Source of the DNA: an uncultured Tateyamaria sp.
Lineage (GTDB): Bacteria > Pseudomonadota > Alphaproteobacteria > Rhodobacterales > Rhodobacteraceae
NCBI GenBank assembly: GCA_905480645.1
Contig: CAJQRC010000013.1
Location: forward strand, 1-64,000
DNA length: 64,000 bases
Reading direction: 5' to 3'
Shown here: positions 35,529-44,749 of the stretch, piece after piece
Layout of the letters: every line of letters begins with the position of its first letter
Position numbering within the stretch: position 1 is the stretch's first letter
Notes under the pieces: generated by a model
What the model saw: the letters and a program-made list of their open reading frames with translations, nothing else
Told to the model about the DNA's origin: nothing
The model's database searches: none
Position numbers and translations under genes: made by a program

Positions 35529-37052
35529 CTAGATCAAATCGGCTTCTTCGACCTTGGCATCAACCAGTTTGGCAATCTGGTCCATGCACGCTTTGGCATC
35601 GCCATTGTAATCCTGACCAGTCACCAATTTACCAAGTTCGGTCGGGATTTCATTATTTGCAACTCCCGCCCAGATAGGCAGATCAGGCTCGGATGCCATC
35701 ACATTATCGATGGTCCAGCGCACCGTATCAAGGTGACGTGTGGTGCCACCACCGACGCGGTCTTTGCGCTCAACAATCCGCGGATCAGTGTAAGACGAGT
35801 TCCTCATCGGTGCAAAACCACCTGCCAAAGTACAACGGGTCATGATATCCTTGGAACAAGCCCACTGCAGGAATAACCATGCAGCATCGACGTTCTTGGA
35901 ATATTTTGACAGAGCGATACTTGATCCACCTTGATGACCCCAGTTAGGAATCTCACCAAAGCCAACATCATCCCGTCCACGCAGCGAATGTGGACCCTGC
36001 AACGGATGCGCCATTTCCCAAAGGCCTTTGACCTTTGAATCATCCGCATTCCAACCTGGGAAGAATTCTGCCCAAGACTGACAAAGGGCAATCTGCCCAG
36101 ATGCACCCATCTGCCACTGACCATCCCAAGTTGATGCCACAGAGTTAGGTGGAGAGTTGCGGAGCATCTCTTGATACCATTGCAAACCTTCAACCCCCTC
36201 AGCATCGTTGCCCGAGAATTTTTTATCGGCACCAAAAATTGAACCACCATGCCCCCAGACAGCCTGAGTCCAGTCACATTCTAGAGAATAATGTCCGGAT
36301 TTAGCCTGACAGCCCGTACCAAAGATGCCGTTTTCTTTTTCAGCAGCTGTGATCATTTGCACCGCAGCGGTAAAGTCATCATAAGTTTTTGGAACGGCAA
36401 TACCGTGCTTTTCAAGCAAGTCCTTGCGGTACATCAGCGTAAAGATCGGGATGTCGAATGGCAGGCCGACCCATTTGTTGTCATACTCGCAAATGCCTTC
36501 AACAAGCGGTTTCGAGAAGTCGTCAAAATCGAAGCCTGGCATGGCAAGGTCTGGTTTGTCTTTATAATACTGCACCGGGTCGATGGTGTCGCGCGAGAAT
36601 GTCGACGTCCATGCCTGATCCAGATAATAAATATCGTAGGTCCCAAGCTGGCCCTGAACATCCTGTGTCGCCTTAGCAAGAACCTGCTCAAGCGGTACAA
36701 TTTCGATTTCAACATTGATGCCCGTCAGCTCGGTAAACTCAGCCTTGAGCGTATCCAAAACAACAGTGGGCGGTGTAGCCTCAGAAGTATAGCGGATTGT
36801 TGTCCCGGCAAAAGGTTTACCGGCCTCCCTGAGAAAGTTCGCAACATCTTCTGGCGTGTTATTCTCAGCGGCATGCGCCATGTTGCCTCGGAAAGGACGT
36901 GCTCCACCCAAAACACCGGTTGCAAAAGCTGACATACCGATGCCTGCTATCCCCATTTTACTTAGGAAATCACGTTTAGAAATCTTTCGTTTCGTGAACG
37001 CATTTGCCGTGTCGATGATAAAATTTTGTTTGTCATAATTCTTAAAGCTCAT
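35529..37052 (-). CDS. ABC transporter solute-binding protein, carbohydrate type
   Basis: 507 aa. A longer N-terminus than usual carries a Tat-like or hydrophobic export signal (KRDFLSKMGIAGIGMSAFAT). The mature part is a MalE/UgpB-like receptor (YDIYYLDQAWTSTFSRD, YDDFTAAVQMITAAEKENGI, GGFAPMRNSSYTDPRIVERK). It follows the two permease genes on the minus strand. The importer lies opposite an SDR/aldolase/kinase module, so the ligand is probably a sugar or polyol processed by those enzymes. Confidence 0.88.
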   Translation of the reverse strand: MSFKNYDKQNFIIDTANAFTKRKISKRDFLSKMGIAGIGMSAFATGVLGGARPFRGNMAHAAENNTPEDVANFLREAGKPFAGTTIRYTSEATPPTVVLDTLKAEFTELTGINVEIEIVPLEQVLAKATQDVQGQLGTYDIYYLDQAWTSTFSRDTIDPVQYYKDKPDLAMPGFDFDDFSKPLVEGICEYDNKWVGLPFDIPIFTLMYRKDLLEKHGIAVPKTYDDFTAAVQMITAAEKENGIFGTGCQAKSGHYSLECDWTQAVWGHGGSIFGADKKFSGNDAEGVEGLQWYQEMLRNSPPNSVASTWDGQWQMGASGQIALCQSWAEFFPGWNADDSKVKGLWEMAHPLQGPHSLRGRDDVGFGEIPNWGHQGGSSIALSKYSKNVDAAWLFLQWACSKDIMTRCTLAGGFAPMRNSSYTDPRIVERKDRVGGGTTRHLDTVRWTIDNVMASEPDLPIWAGVANNEIPTELGKLVTGQDYNGDAKACMDQIAKLVDAKVEEADLI

Positions 37053-37103
37053 GGTCTCTCCTCCACTACTTGAGCGATTATTAATGGGCGTCTTGCGTAC
37101 CCA

Positions 37104-37994
37104 TCAATCCTTTATTGCCCCCATGGTTAGTCCGCGAACCAGGTGACGTTGAACCAACAGAATAAAGATAAAGCTCGGCAGGATCGCAGACGTGCCGAGC
37201 GCGGAAATATACCCCCACTCAGACCCGGTCGAGGTTACATAAGTCGTTATTTTGACCGGGATTGTCCGGATTGAATTTGTCAAAAACAATGACAGTAGAA
37301 ATTCAGTCCAGGAAAAAATAAAGCACAACACCGCTGTCGCGGCGAGGCCCCCTTTGACCATTGGCAAAATCACCATCCAGAAACACTGAAAGCGCGTCGC
37401 GCCATCAATCATTGCTGCTTGATCGATATCGATCGGAATGTCATCCATAAAGGACTTCAACAGCAGAACTGCGATGGGGATATTAATCAAAGTATGCGCG
37501 ATTATTAGCCCTGTATGGGTATCGCGCAGACCCATATCGTGAAAAATAAAAACCAATGGCACAATAATCGCTACTGGTGGTAAAAATCGTTGTGACAATA
37601 TCCAGTTAAGATATCCCTGACTGCCCCAAAACTGCATGCGAGACAGCCCGAATGACGCCAGAAGTGCTATTATTGTCGTTATCAAAGTCGAGCCTACCGC
37701 CACGATGACTGATGAAACGATCGACGATCGGCCGTCGTATGAATTATTGCCGCTGGTACCCATCAAAGTTTTGCCATCCTCTTTAGAACCGCGCTTTGAA
37801 TATCCCAGAACTGTCACCCGATAATTTTCAAGTGTCGGCTCAAAATCGAACACCACAATACGGTCTTTATCGAACACGGCAGAAATTGGTTTGACGGATG
37901 TCAGCCCCCACCAAGCAATTGGAAATACAAAAATGCCAACGATAAGGATAGATACAAGATAGCGAAGCGTCAGTTTGAATGTTGAGTCATGCAT
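37104..37994 (-). CDS. ABC transporter permease, MalG/carbohydrate type
   Basis: 296 aa. N-terminal membrane segment, an enlarged periplasmic loop (residues about 30-75, SVKPISAVFDKDRIVVFDFE), then the permease core with EAA loop DIDQAAMIDGATRFQCFWMV and C-terminus LVQRHLVRGLTMGAIKD. Start overlaps the partner permease by one base. Confidence 0.9.
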   Translation of the reverse strand: MHDSTFKLTLRYLVSILIVGIFVFPIAWWGLTSVKPISAVFDKDRIVVFDFEPTLENYRVTVLGYSKRGSKEDGKTLMGTSGNNSYDGRSSIVSSVIVAVGSTLITTIIALLASFGLSRMQFWGSQGYLNWILSQRFLPPVAIIVPLVFIFHDMGLRDTHTGLIIAHTLINIPIAVLLLKSFMDDIPIDIDQAAMIDGATRFQCFWMVILPMVKGGLAATAVLCFIFSWTEFLLSLFLTNSIRTIPVKITTYVTSTGSEWGYISALGTSAILPSFIFILLVQRHLVRGLTMGAIKD

Positions 37995-38911
37995 CAGAAC
38001 CGCACCTTGAAAATCTTTATGAAAAGGTTTGCTATGATGACGACAAGAATCAAAGTAAACAGCGCTACTGTTGAAGCATAGGGAAAGTCTGCATTCTTAA
38101 AATAGATTGTACCCGCATAGGCGGTTAGGGTTTCGGTTGCGGTACCCGGCCCGCTGTCCGTCATCACCTTTATGTAGTCATAAATACGAAAAAGATCGAT
38201 GCCCCTTATTAGCACCGCCAAGGCAATAATTTTAGACATCATCGGTAACGTCAAACGAAAAAAGGCCTGTATATCCGTCGCCCCGTCTATCGCTGCGGCC
38301 TCAAACGGATCTTTCGGCAATGCGCGCAAACCAGCTAGCATTATCAGCACCATAAACGGAGTCCATTGCCAGACATCCGCAATGATAACCCCCCACAGGG
38401 CAGAGGTTCCACCTGCCAAAATGGGCGTGCTCGGAGACAATAGACCCAATCCATATAGCATATGGCTGATGACCCCAAAAGACCCATCATACATTAATAA
38501 GAACATCATTCCGGTCACTGCGGGTGGCACTACAAGTGGTAAAATCATCAAAGACCTAAGTAGACCAAAGCCTTTACGGTCAGAATCAAGCAATAACGCA
38601 ATTGCCAAACCCAGCACCAACTGGATCGTCAAAGCTATCAAAGTATAGGTTAACGTGATAGATACCGCATCGATAACCCGATCATCAGCGAACACTTTGC
38701 TCCAATTCCAAGACGGGCGAAACGTCTCGATCCGCGTCGCTGGATTACGCTTGAACATTGAAAGCCACAAAGAATAGAGTACTGGATATAGGCCAAATAT
38801 GATCAGCATGGCCGACGCTGGAAATAACCAGGGAAATGGATGATCAGACGTCAACCATCTAGGCAACCGAATTAACTTGGCGTCCGCCTTGCTGTCGTGA
38901 TCACGCATCAT
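37994..38911 (-). CDS. ABC transporter permease, MalF/carbohydrate type
   Basis: About 305 aa from the first of two adjacent ATGs (38911/38908). Six hydrophobic segments and EAA loop DPFEAAAIDGATDIQAFFRL. First gene of the importer operon; its promoter lies in the AT-rich region shared with the divergent SDR gene. Confidence 0.9.
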   Translation of the reverse strand: MMRDHDSKADAKLIRLPRWLTSDHPFPWLFPASAMLIIFGLYPVLYSLWLSMFKRNPATRIETFRPSWNWSKVFADDRVIDAVSITLTYTLIALTIQLVLGLAIALLLDSDRKGFGLLRSLMILPLVVPPAVTGMMFLLMYDGSFGVISHMLYGLGLLSPSTPILAGGTSALWGVIIADVWQWTPFMVLIMLAGLRALPKDPFEAAAIDGATDIQAFFRLTLPMMSKIIALAVLIRGIDLFRIYDYIKVMTDSGPGTATETLTAYAGTIYFKNADFPYASTVALFTLILVVIIANLFIKIFKVRF

Positions 38912-39296
38912 AGAAATACACCAGACCACGACCCATGCTGATAGGCGCGATCAGGAGGCTATGTTGCTTAAGAATTTTCACTTTGCATATGGTCCAGAGT
39001 TATATTTAAAATGAGGCTAACAGGCTAATTTAGTTATTTCAACACGGTCATTAATATAAATCAAAATACAGGATATGAAAATTTTAAGTAACTGATATAA
39101 AATAATTTTAATAAAAAAATTTACTTTAATTTGTTGTTTTTGGTGAAAACACCGCATAAAAATCTACTTTTTTATTTAACAAATGCTATTTAGATATAGA
39201 AATTGTCTAAAAAATCCGATCAACTAGATTTACGGCACTGGGGCAGATTGCCACGAAATGGACCGCCGATCATTTTGACTATGGGGAAGACAACAA
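38912..39296. promoter_or_regulatory. AT-rich divergent promoter region
   Basis: About 385 bp, very AT-rich between 39000 and 39200, with no gene. At 39183-39202 it holds ATGCTATTTAGATATAGAAA, which matches 14 of 20 positions of the palindrome upstream of the SorC regulator (44698), so it may be a second site for that regulator. Promoters for the importer and the SDR/aldolase genes are expected here. Confidence 0.45.
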
Positions 39297-40022
39297 ATGA
39301 CACAGAAACCTCTTGTCGCAATCACTGGTGCAAGCTCTGGTATTGGGGCCGCCACTGCCCGTGCCTTTTCAAAGGCTGGGCATCCGGTGCTGATGATGGC
39401 GCGGCGTACCCAGCGTATGCTTGAGATGAATCTGCCTAACGCGGTTGTAGAGACAGTAGATGTGCGACAGCGCAGTCAGATCGCCGAAGCTGTCACCAAT
39501 GGCGAGGCTGCGTACGGGCCAGTTGATATGATGTTTGTCAACGCCGGCATCGCACGTCTGGCGGATATTGGTCGCCAGCCACCTGAAGAATGGGATGAGA
39601 TGATCGACATCAACACCAAGGGGGTGATGAATACAGTCCATGCTGTGATGAAGGGCATGATGGAGAGGCGGTGCGGCACGATTTTCATGATGAGCTCAAT
39701 TGCCGGTCGCAAAGTTTATCCTGACCATACAGTATATTGCGGCACAAAATATTTTGTACATGCCGTTTCAGAATCACTTCGAGATTACCTGTCAGATTAC
39801 AATGTTCGGGTGATTGTTCTCTCTCCGGGGGTAATCGAAACTGAGGTGTTGTCCGGCGTTCTCGACCGGCAAACCCTTGCGGATTACAAAGTGAATAAAG
39901 CCAAGATGGGCGGTGGTATTAGTGCAAAAATTGTCGCAGACCTGATTTTAAATGCCTATAATTATCCTCAAGAAGCAATTGTACAGGAAATCTGCATCAC
40001 CCCGACGCGGCAAAAATTCTAA
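39297..40022 (+). CDS. Short-chain dehydrogenase/reductase (SDR)
   Basis: 241 aa classical SDR: cofactor motif TGASSGIGAATA, NAG (VNAGIARL), catalytic Ser (MSSIAG) and YCGTK (Y-x-x-x-K). The arginine pair MARRTQRM after beta-2 favours NADP. It oxidises or reduces a hydroxyl/keto group, presumably of the imported sugar or polyol. Followed 66 bp later by the aldolase-dehydrogenase fusion. Confidence 0.88.
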   Translation: MTQKPLVAITGASSGIGAATARAFSKAGHPVLMMARRTQRMLEMNLPNAVVETVDVRQRSQIAEAVTNGEAAYGPVDMMFVNAGIARLADIGRQPPEEWDEMIDINTKGVMNTVHAVMKGMMERRCGTIFMMSSIAGRKVYPDHTVYCGTKYFVHAVSESLRDYLSDYNVRVIVLSPGVIETEVLSGVLDRQTLADYKVNKAKMGGGISAKIVADLILNAYNYPQEAIVQEICITPTRQKF

Positions 40023-40091
40023 TCGGCTCTGTGCTGTTTAAAAATGCACGGGCCCCAAGCCGCGTAACACCTCGAATTATGGAATATATTG

Positions 40092-42140
40092 ATGAAATCT
40101 CGCTGGTCAGACGCTGATGCCAAATCACTTACTGAATTATATAAGTCCCAAGGCATTAATGAAGACATTGCCATTCGCACCTATACCACACGGATTTTAG
40201 GCAGCGACTCGCAACTGGTTTTGCATGGCGGTGGAAATACATCTGTTAAGACAAGCGTGGTCGACGCTTTGGGCGATACCTACTCTGTTCTCTGCGTCAA
40301 GGGGTCGGGCTGGGATATGGGCGTAATTGAACCTGCAGGCCTGCCAGCGGTACAATTAGCTCCCTTGTCCGCACTAGCAGATCTGAAGGACCTCAGTGAC
40401 GAGAATCTGGTGGCATCGCAGCGCCGCATGCTGATCGACCCCTACGCGCCAAATCCATCGATCGAGGCGGTCTTGCACGCCATCGTGCCGCACAAACATG
40501 TCGATCACACCCACGCAGATGCTATTATATCTCTCACCAACCAACCGGACGGCTCGGCGATCATTCAGGATTTGTTTCCGGATACGACGATTATTCCTTA
40601 CGTGATGCCCGGATTTATCTTGTCAAAAGTTTGTCGGGAGCATTTGTTAAAAGATCCCAGTTCTAAACATATGATTTTGATGAACCATGGCATTTTTACC
40701 TATCATGACGATCCGCGACAATCCTATGATGATATGATTACCATGGTCGATAAAGCCGAGCAGCGGCTTGAACGCGGCCCCTCGCGCCCCTTTTCTGGTA
40801 TAGAACTGCCCAACGCGCAATCGGCTTTGGCCGAGGTCGCTCCAATTATTCGCGGTGCTTTAGCGTGCGAAGGCAAAAAAGAAGGCAAACCAGATCGCTG
40901 GGTGCTGGATCACCGTGCCGGAACGCAAGTCATGGCATTTGTCAATGGAGCGGCACTTAGTGATTATGCAACCCGCGGCAACGCTGCACCTGACCATTCG
41001 ATAAGGATTAAGCGCTTCGGCGTTGTGCTTCCAGCGCCGGATGCAAGTGATTTGGGCAAGTTCAAAATTGGTGTCAATACCGCCATCGCCGACTATGCCA
41101 CAGCTTACAAAGACTATTTTAATCGTAACAATACCCGTTCCGGAGGCGGCTTTGTTATGTTGGACCCAATCCCAAGGGTCATCTATGTACCCAGTATAGG
41201 ATTATTTGGCGTTGGCAAAACTGCCAAAGACGCCGCCATTTGTGCTGATATCGCCGAGGCCACTGTTAATGTCATAACTAAAGCTGAAACGGTCGGACGC
41301 TTTGTCGCTCTGCCTGAGAAAGACTTGTTTGATATTGAATACTGGTCTCTAGAACAGGCAAAGCTGGCCAAAGTAAATGAAAAGCCTCTATTTCGCCAGA
41401 TTGCCGTCGTCACAGGAGCAGCTAGCGGCCTTGGCCGAGAGGTTGCCAGAACTCTTGCTGCTGAGGGTGCCGCGGTCGCCCTATTTGACATCAATGAGAC
41501 AGCACTTCAGGATGCTGCCACGGAAATCGGTGGCCTGCCTGTACTGTGCGACGTTACCAACGAAAACGCTGTTAAAGCTTCTGTTGCACAAGTTATACAA
41601 GCCTATGGCGGGGTGGATATCCTCATTTCAAATGCTGGGGCTGCGTTCCAAGGCGCACTGCTTGATGTCAGTCAAGACACCTTTGAAAAGGCCTTCGCTC
41701 TGAACTTTTGGGGCCATCACTTTATGGCCAAAGCCTGTGTTGAGGTGATGCAGACGCAGGGAAGTGGCGGGGCTTTGGTGTTTAATGTTAGCAAGCAAGC
41801 CCTAAACCCCGGACCCGATTTCGGCCCTTATGGCACCTCTAAATCGGCGTTGATGGCATTGATGCGGCAATACGCGCTTGAACATGGGGCTACAGGCATC
41901 ACCGCCAATGCCGTCAATGCAGACCGTATTCGCAGTAACCTTCTTAGTGATGATTTCATCGAGGCCCGCGCAAAAGCCCGTAGTATTACCCCCCACGAGT
42001 ACATGCGCGGTAATTTACTGAGGCGCGAGGTCACCGCTCAGGACGTAGCCGAGGCGTTTCTACATCTGGTAAAAGCCACGAAAACCAGTGGTGCGGTTCT
42101 CACTGTTGATGGCGGAAATGTCGCCGCCATGGTGCGCTAA
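40092..42140 (+). CDS. Bifunctional class II aldolase / short-chain dehydrogenase (RhaD-like fusion)
   Basis: 682 aa. The N-terminal half (about 1-420) is a class II aldolase domain (LVLHGGGNTSVKT, zinc-binding HVDHTHADAI, MNHGIFTYHDDP). The C-terminal part (about 430-682) is an SDR domain (VVTGAASGLGREVA, SNAGAAFQG, active-site YGTSK). This layout is known for rhamnulose-1-phosphate aldolase / lactaldehyde dehydrogenase fusions, which split a ketose phosphate and oxidise the aldehyde. No rhamnose isomerase or mutarotase is present, so the substrate may differ. Convergent with the kinase gene, only 6 bp apart. Confidence 0.88.
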   Translation: MKSRWSDADAKSLTELYKSQGINEDIAIRTYTTRILGSDSQLVLHGGGNTSVKTSVVDALGDTYSVLCVKGSGWDMGVIEPAGLPAVQLAPLSALADLKDLSDENLVASQRRMLIDPYAPNPSIEAVLHAIVPHKHVDHTHADAIISLTNQPDGSAIIQDLFPDTTIIPYVMPGFILSKVCREHLLKDPSSKHMILMNHGIFTYHDDPRQSYDDMITMVDKAEQRLERGPSRPFSGIELPNAQSALAEVAPIIRGALACEGKKEGKPDRWVLDHRAGTQVMAFVNGAALSDYATRGNAAPDHSIRIKRFGVVLPAPDASDLGKFKIGVNTAIADYATAYKDYFNRNNTRSGGGFVMLDPIPRVIYVPSIGLFGVGKTAKDAAICADIAEATVNVITKAETVGRFVALPEKDLFDIEYWSLEQAKLAKVNEKPLFRQIAVVTGAASGLGREVARTLAAEGAAVALFDINETALQDAATEIGGLPVLCDVTNENAVKASVAQVIQAYGGVDILISNAGAAFQGALLDVSQDTFEKAFALNFWGHHFMAKACVEVMQTQGSGGALVFNVSKQALNPGPDFGPYGTSKSALMALMRQYALEHGATGITANAVNADRIRSNLLSDDFIEARAKARSITPHEYMRGNLLRREVTAQDVAEAFLHLVKATKTSGAVLTVDGGNVAAMVR

Positions 42141-42146
42141 CAACCT

Positions 42147-43637
42147 CTAATCAGCGAGCGGATTGTGACAGCAAAAATCATTAAAGCGCTGTTGGCGGGT
42201 CAGCAGGGACTGCCAGTTTTCATGCGCCTGAGCATTTGCTTGAAATCTCTTACCGGTGGCACTCATCTCCTCGGCCGCCTGCTCGATACTCTCGAACCAT
42301 CCCGCCCCAACGGCGGCGATCATGCCCGCTCCCAAGGACGAGGCCTCAAGTGATTTGCTAAGTGTCATCGGCAGATTGGTGGCATCCACCAGCATCTGAC
42401 GCCATAGGGCCGAATTTGCCCCACCGCCTACCGCTATGATCTCGTTAATTTCCAACCCCTTGTCCTGCATGCCAGAAATCGTGCGTGTGATCTCTCCCGT
42501 GAGGGCCTCCATCGCCCCACGGTATAAATGAACCGCATCATGGTCAGGGGATACACCATAAAAAGCTGCGCGCGCATTCATATCCCAAAACGGATTCATA
42601 CAGCCCGTCAAAAACGGACAGACCAAAAGACCATCCGTACCAATTGGCAATGCCTGAGCAGCCTTTTGTAAAGATTGATGCGTGGCACTGCGGTCACCTT
42701 TAGACACATAGTTCTCAACAAACCAATCCATAAAGAATGTCCCTGACCGCATGACCCCCTCGAGGATATACCCCGAGCCCGTCGGTGATGTCATCGTACG
42801 CCAAACCTTTGAAATCTTGGGTGTTTCAGACCAAGAACCCGTCGCAATTGCCGTGCCAAGATTGAGATAAACCCGCCCTTTACCAAGGGAATTTACTCCT
42901 AGGGCTGCACATTGGCCATCACCACCTCCAGCATAAATACGTGTCCCACGTGGCAATCCGGTCTGCCCAACGGCCTGGGGTAAGATTTCACCGATCAATG
43001 TACCGGGTGCTACCGGAAGGGCAAATTGCTCCGAGTCAATGCCAATCGCCTCAAGAACGGTGCTGGACCATTGCTTTTTCTCAATGTTAAAAACACCAGA
43101 CGGATCGGCGCTTGCCCAACTTGTGGCGGCCTCACCAGTTAATTTAGCAGTGAGGTACGCGTTGACATCAAGGATTTTTGGGGAATTCAGCATCATTGCG
43201 GGCCGGTTCTTTTTTAACCATAAAATCCGCGAATGGCCCGGCGTTATATCTTTAGGCTTACCAGTTATCTCGTGAAACCGCTCTTCTCCGATCTTGCTGG
43301 CAAGCTCTTCGACCTCGACAACCGATCGGTTATCAAGCCACACAATAGCAGGGTGGGCCGGGGAAAAATCATGATTAAAAAATCCTATAGTTTCGCGTTG
43401 GTTTGAAATTGCCAATCCGTCCAAGCACGTTAGATCTATCTGCGCACACACCTCTTTGAGCGCAGTGCAAGCAGCCGCCCACCATGCGTTTGGATCTTGT
43501 TCAAAATATCCTTTGCGTGGGGTGCTCATTGGAATATCTGCACGCCCCTCTGCAACCATGTCTCCGGCTGCAGACCAAGCAATGGCTTTGGTGGATTGGG
43601 TCGAACTGTCCAACCCGATGACCAGGCGATTTTTCAT
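42147..43637 (-). CDS. FGGY-family carbohydrate kinase (xylulokinase-like)
   Basis: 496 aa. Phosphate-binding loop GLDSSTQSTKAIAW, catalytic-base region (AIVWLDNRS), and the C-terminal ATP-binding block IIAVGGGANSALWRQMLVDA. It phosphorylates a ketose or polyol to feed the aldolase. Twelve bases downstream of the SorC regulator gene and co-directional, so co-transcribed with it. Confidence 0.9.
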   Translation of the reverse strand: MKNRLVIGLDSSTQSTKAIAWSAAGDMVAEGRADIPMSTPRKGYFEQDPNAWWAAACTALKEVCAQIDLTCLDGLAISNQRETIGFFNHDFSPAHPAIVWLDNRSVVEVEELASKIGEERFHEITGKPKDITPGHSRILWLKKNRPAMMLNSPKILDVNAYLTAKLTGEAATSWASADPSGVFNIEKKQWSSTVLEAIGIDSEQFALPVAPGTLIGEILPQAVGQTGLPRGTRIYAGGGDGQCAALGVNSLGKGRVYLNLGTAIATGSWSETPKISKVWRTMTSPTGSGYILEGVMRSGTFFMDWFVENYVSKGDRSATHQSLQKAAQALPIGTDGLLVCPFLTGCMNPFWDMNARAAFYGVSPDHDAVHLYRGAMEALTGEITRTISGMQDKGLEINEIIAVGGGANSALWRQMLVDATNLPMTLSKSLEASSLGAGMIAAVGAGWFESIEQAAEEMSATGKRFQANAQAHENWQSLLTRQQRFNDFCCHNPLAD

Positions 43638-43648
43638 TGTGCACCTCC

Positions 43649-44611
43649 CTAGCTAATTTCCTTTAACAGACGTTTTGCGGTTTTTTTATCAGTCACAAGA
43701 TGGGTAGCAAACCCAGCCTTTAAAGTTGCCATCACAGCCGCAGTTTTCTCACGTCCACCGCAAATAGCTAGCCGAATGGGTGCTGCACGGGCTGTATCAA
43801 GTTCGATTGCCATGGTTCTTTTACGCAGTGGTCCGTCAATTTCGCGCCCCTTGCTATCGATGAACCGGCCGTAAATCAAACCCACAGCCCCCAACAAGAG
43901 GTATTCATCCCGCATCGCGTTATCTAAAAAATATTCTTCATTTAGATGCAACCGCGTGTCGGCGTTCATCTGGCCAATACCAAACACCAACAGATTGGCC
44001 TGCCCAAAAAGACCAAACTGTCGTTTCAATGTCGGTTCCGCCAAAAGGCTGGCGGTCAGCGCAGCAGTAGAACAATAGGCGGGAGCAAATAGATTGGCGC
44101 AATGGGCCGATAATTTACTGGCAATCAATGATGCGCAAACCTCTGGCGAAGTATTTGATCCACCCAGTGAGCAGCCCGCAACTTGCAAAACTTTCGTGTT
44201 GGGTTGTTTGGATACCGGCATCAAGGCGGCAAGACGTTGCACAGTCCGCCCGAAAGCCACCCCGATGATATCTCCATCACGGCTCATATCGTGAACCACC
44301 TGACCACCTGCTAAACCCAATCGATCGAACAGTTGTGGTCCAGATTTGGGCGTCGGAATGATATGCACAGCAGTGAGATTGAATCGCTGGCGCAAATCAC
44401 CCGCTAAGGTTTGCTGTTCGATAATATCAGAGCGCAGTTTAACTTGAACCAAACCCTGGCTCATTGCCTCGCTTAAATAATTGGCAACGGTCTGACGACT
44501 GACCTCAAGCTCTTCGGCGATTTCGTTCTGGGTGCGCCCTTCGACATGATAGAGCCATGCAGCCCAACGCAACATATCACCTGCAAAGGCAAACGGCACA
44601 CGCTTTGCCAT
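43649..44611 (-). CDS. SorC-family sugar-binding transcriptional regulator
   Basis: 320 aa. N-terminal HTH (RTQNEIAEELEVSRQTVANY) and a SorC sugar-phosphate-binding domain (GVAFGRTVQRLAALM, TVLQVAGCSLGG-like segment, VGLIYGRFIDSKG). Expected effector is a phosphorylated sugar made by the neighbouring kinase. Divergent from the glycerol-1-phosphate-dehydrogenase-like gene, with a palindrome between them. Confidence 0.88.
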   Translation of the reverse strand: MAKRVPFAFAGDMLRWAAWLYHVEGRTQNEIAEELEVSRQTVANYLSEAMSQGLVQVKLRSDIIEQQTLAGDLRQRFNLTAVHIIPTPKSGPQLFDRLGLAGGQVVHDMSRDGDIIGVAFGRTVQRLAALMPVSKQPNTKVLQVAGCSLGGSNTSPEVCASLIASKLSAHCANLFAPAYCSTAALTASLLAEPTLKRQFGLFGQANLLVFGIGQMNADTRLHLNEEYFLDNAMRDEYLLLGAVGLIYGRFIDSKGREIDGPLRKRTMAIELDTARAAPIRLAICGGREKTAAVMATLKAGFATHLVTDKKTAKRLLKEIS

Positions 44612-44690
44612 TCTATCTCAACCTCCTGTAAGCAAAACCCTAACCCGTGGAATTGCCGCTTAATGATAAATCTAATCTAATCAGCCCAGC

Positions 44691-44717
44691 TTGACAAATG
44701 CTAATTAAGAATAGCAT
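44691..44717. promoter_or_regulatory. SorC operator candidate with -35-like box
   Basis: Palindrome ATGCTA-N8-TAGCAT at 44698-44717, directly following TTGACA at 44691-44696 in plus-strand orientation. Binding would block a promoter of the gene starting at 44750. A related element occurs at 39183. Confidence 0.5.
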
Positions 44718-44749
44718 AGGTTAATATCGGATTTCAAAGGAGAAGACAT

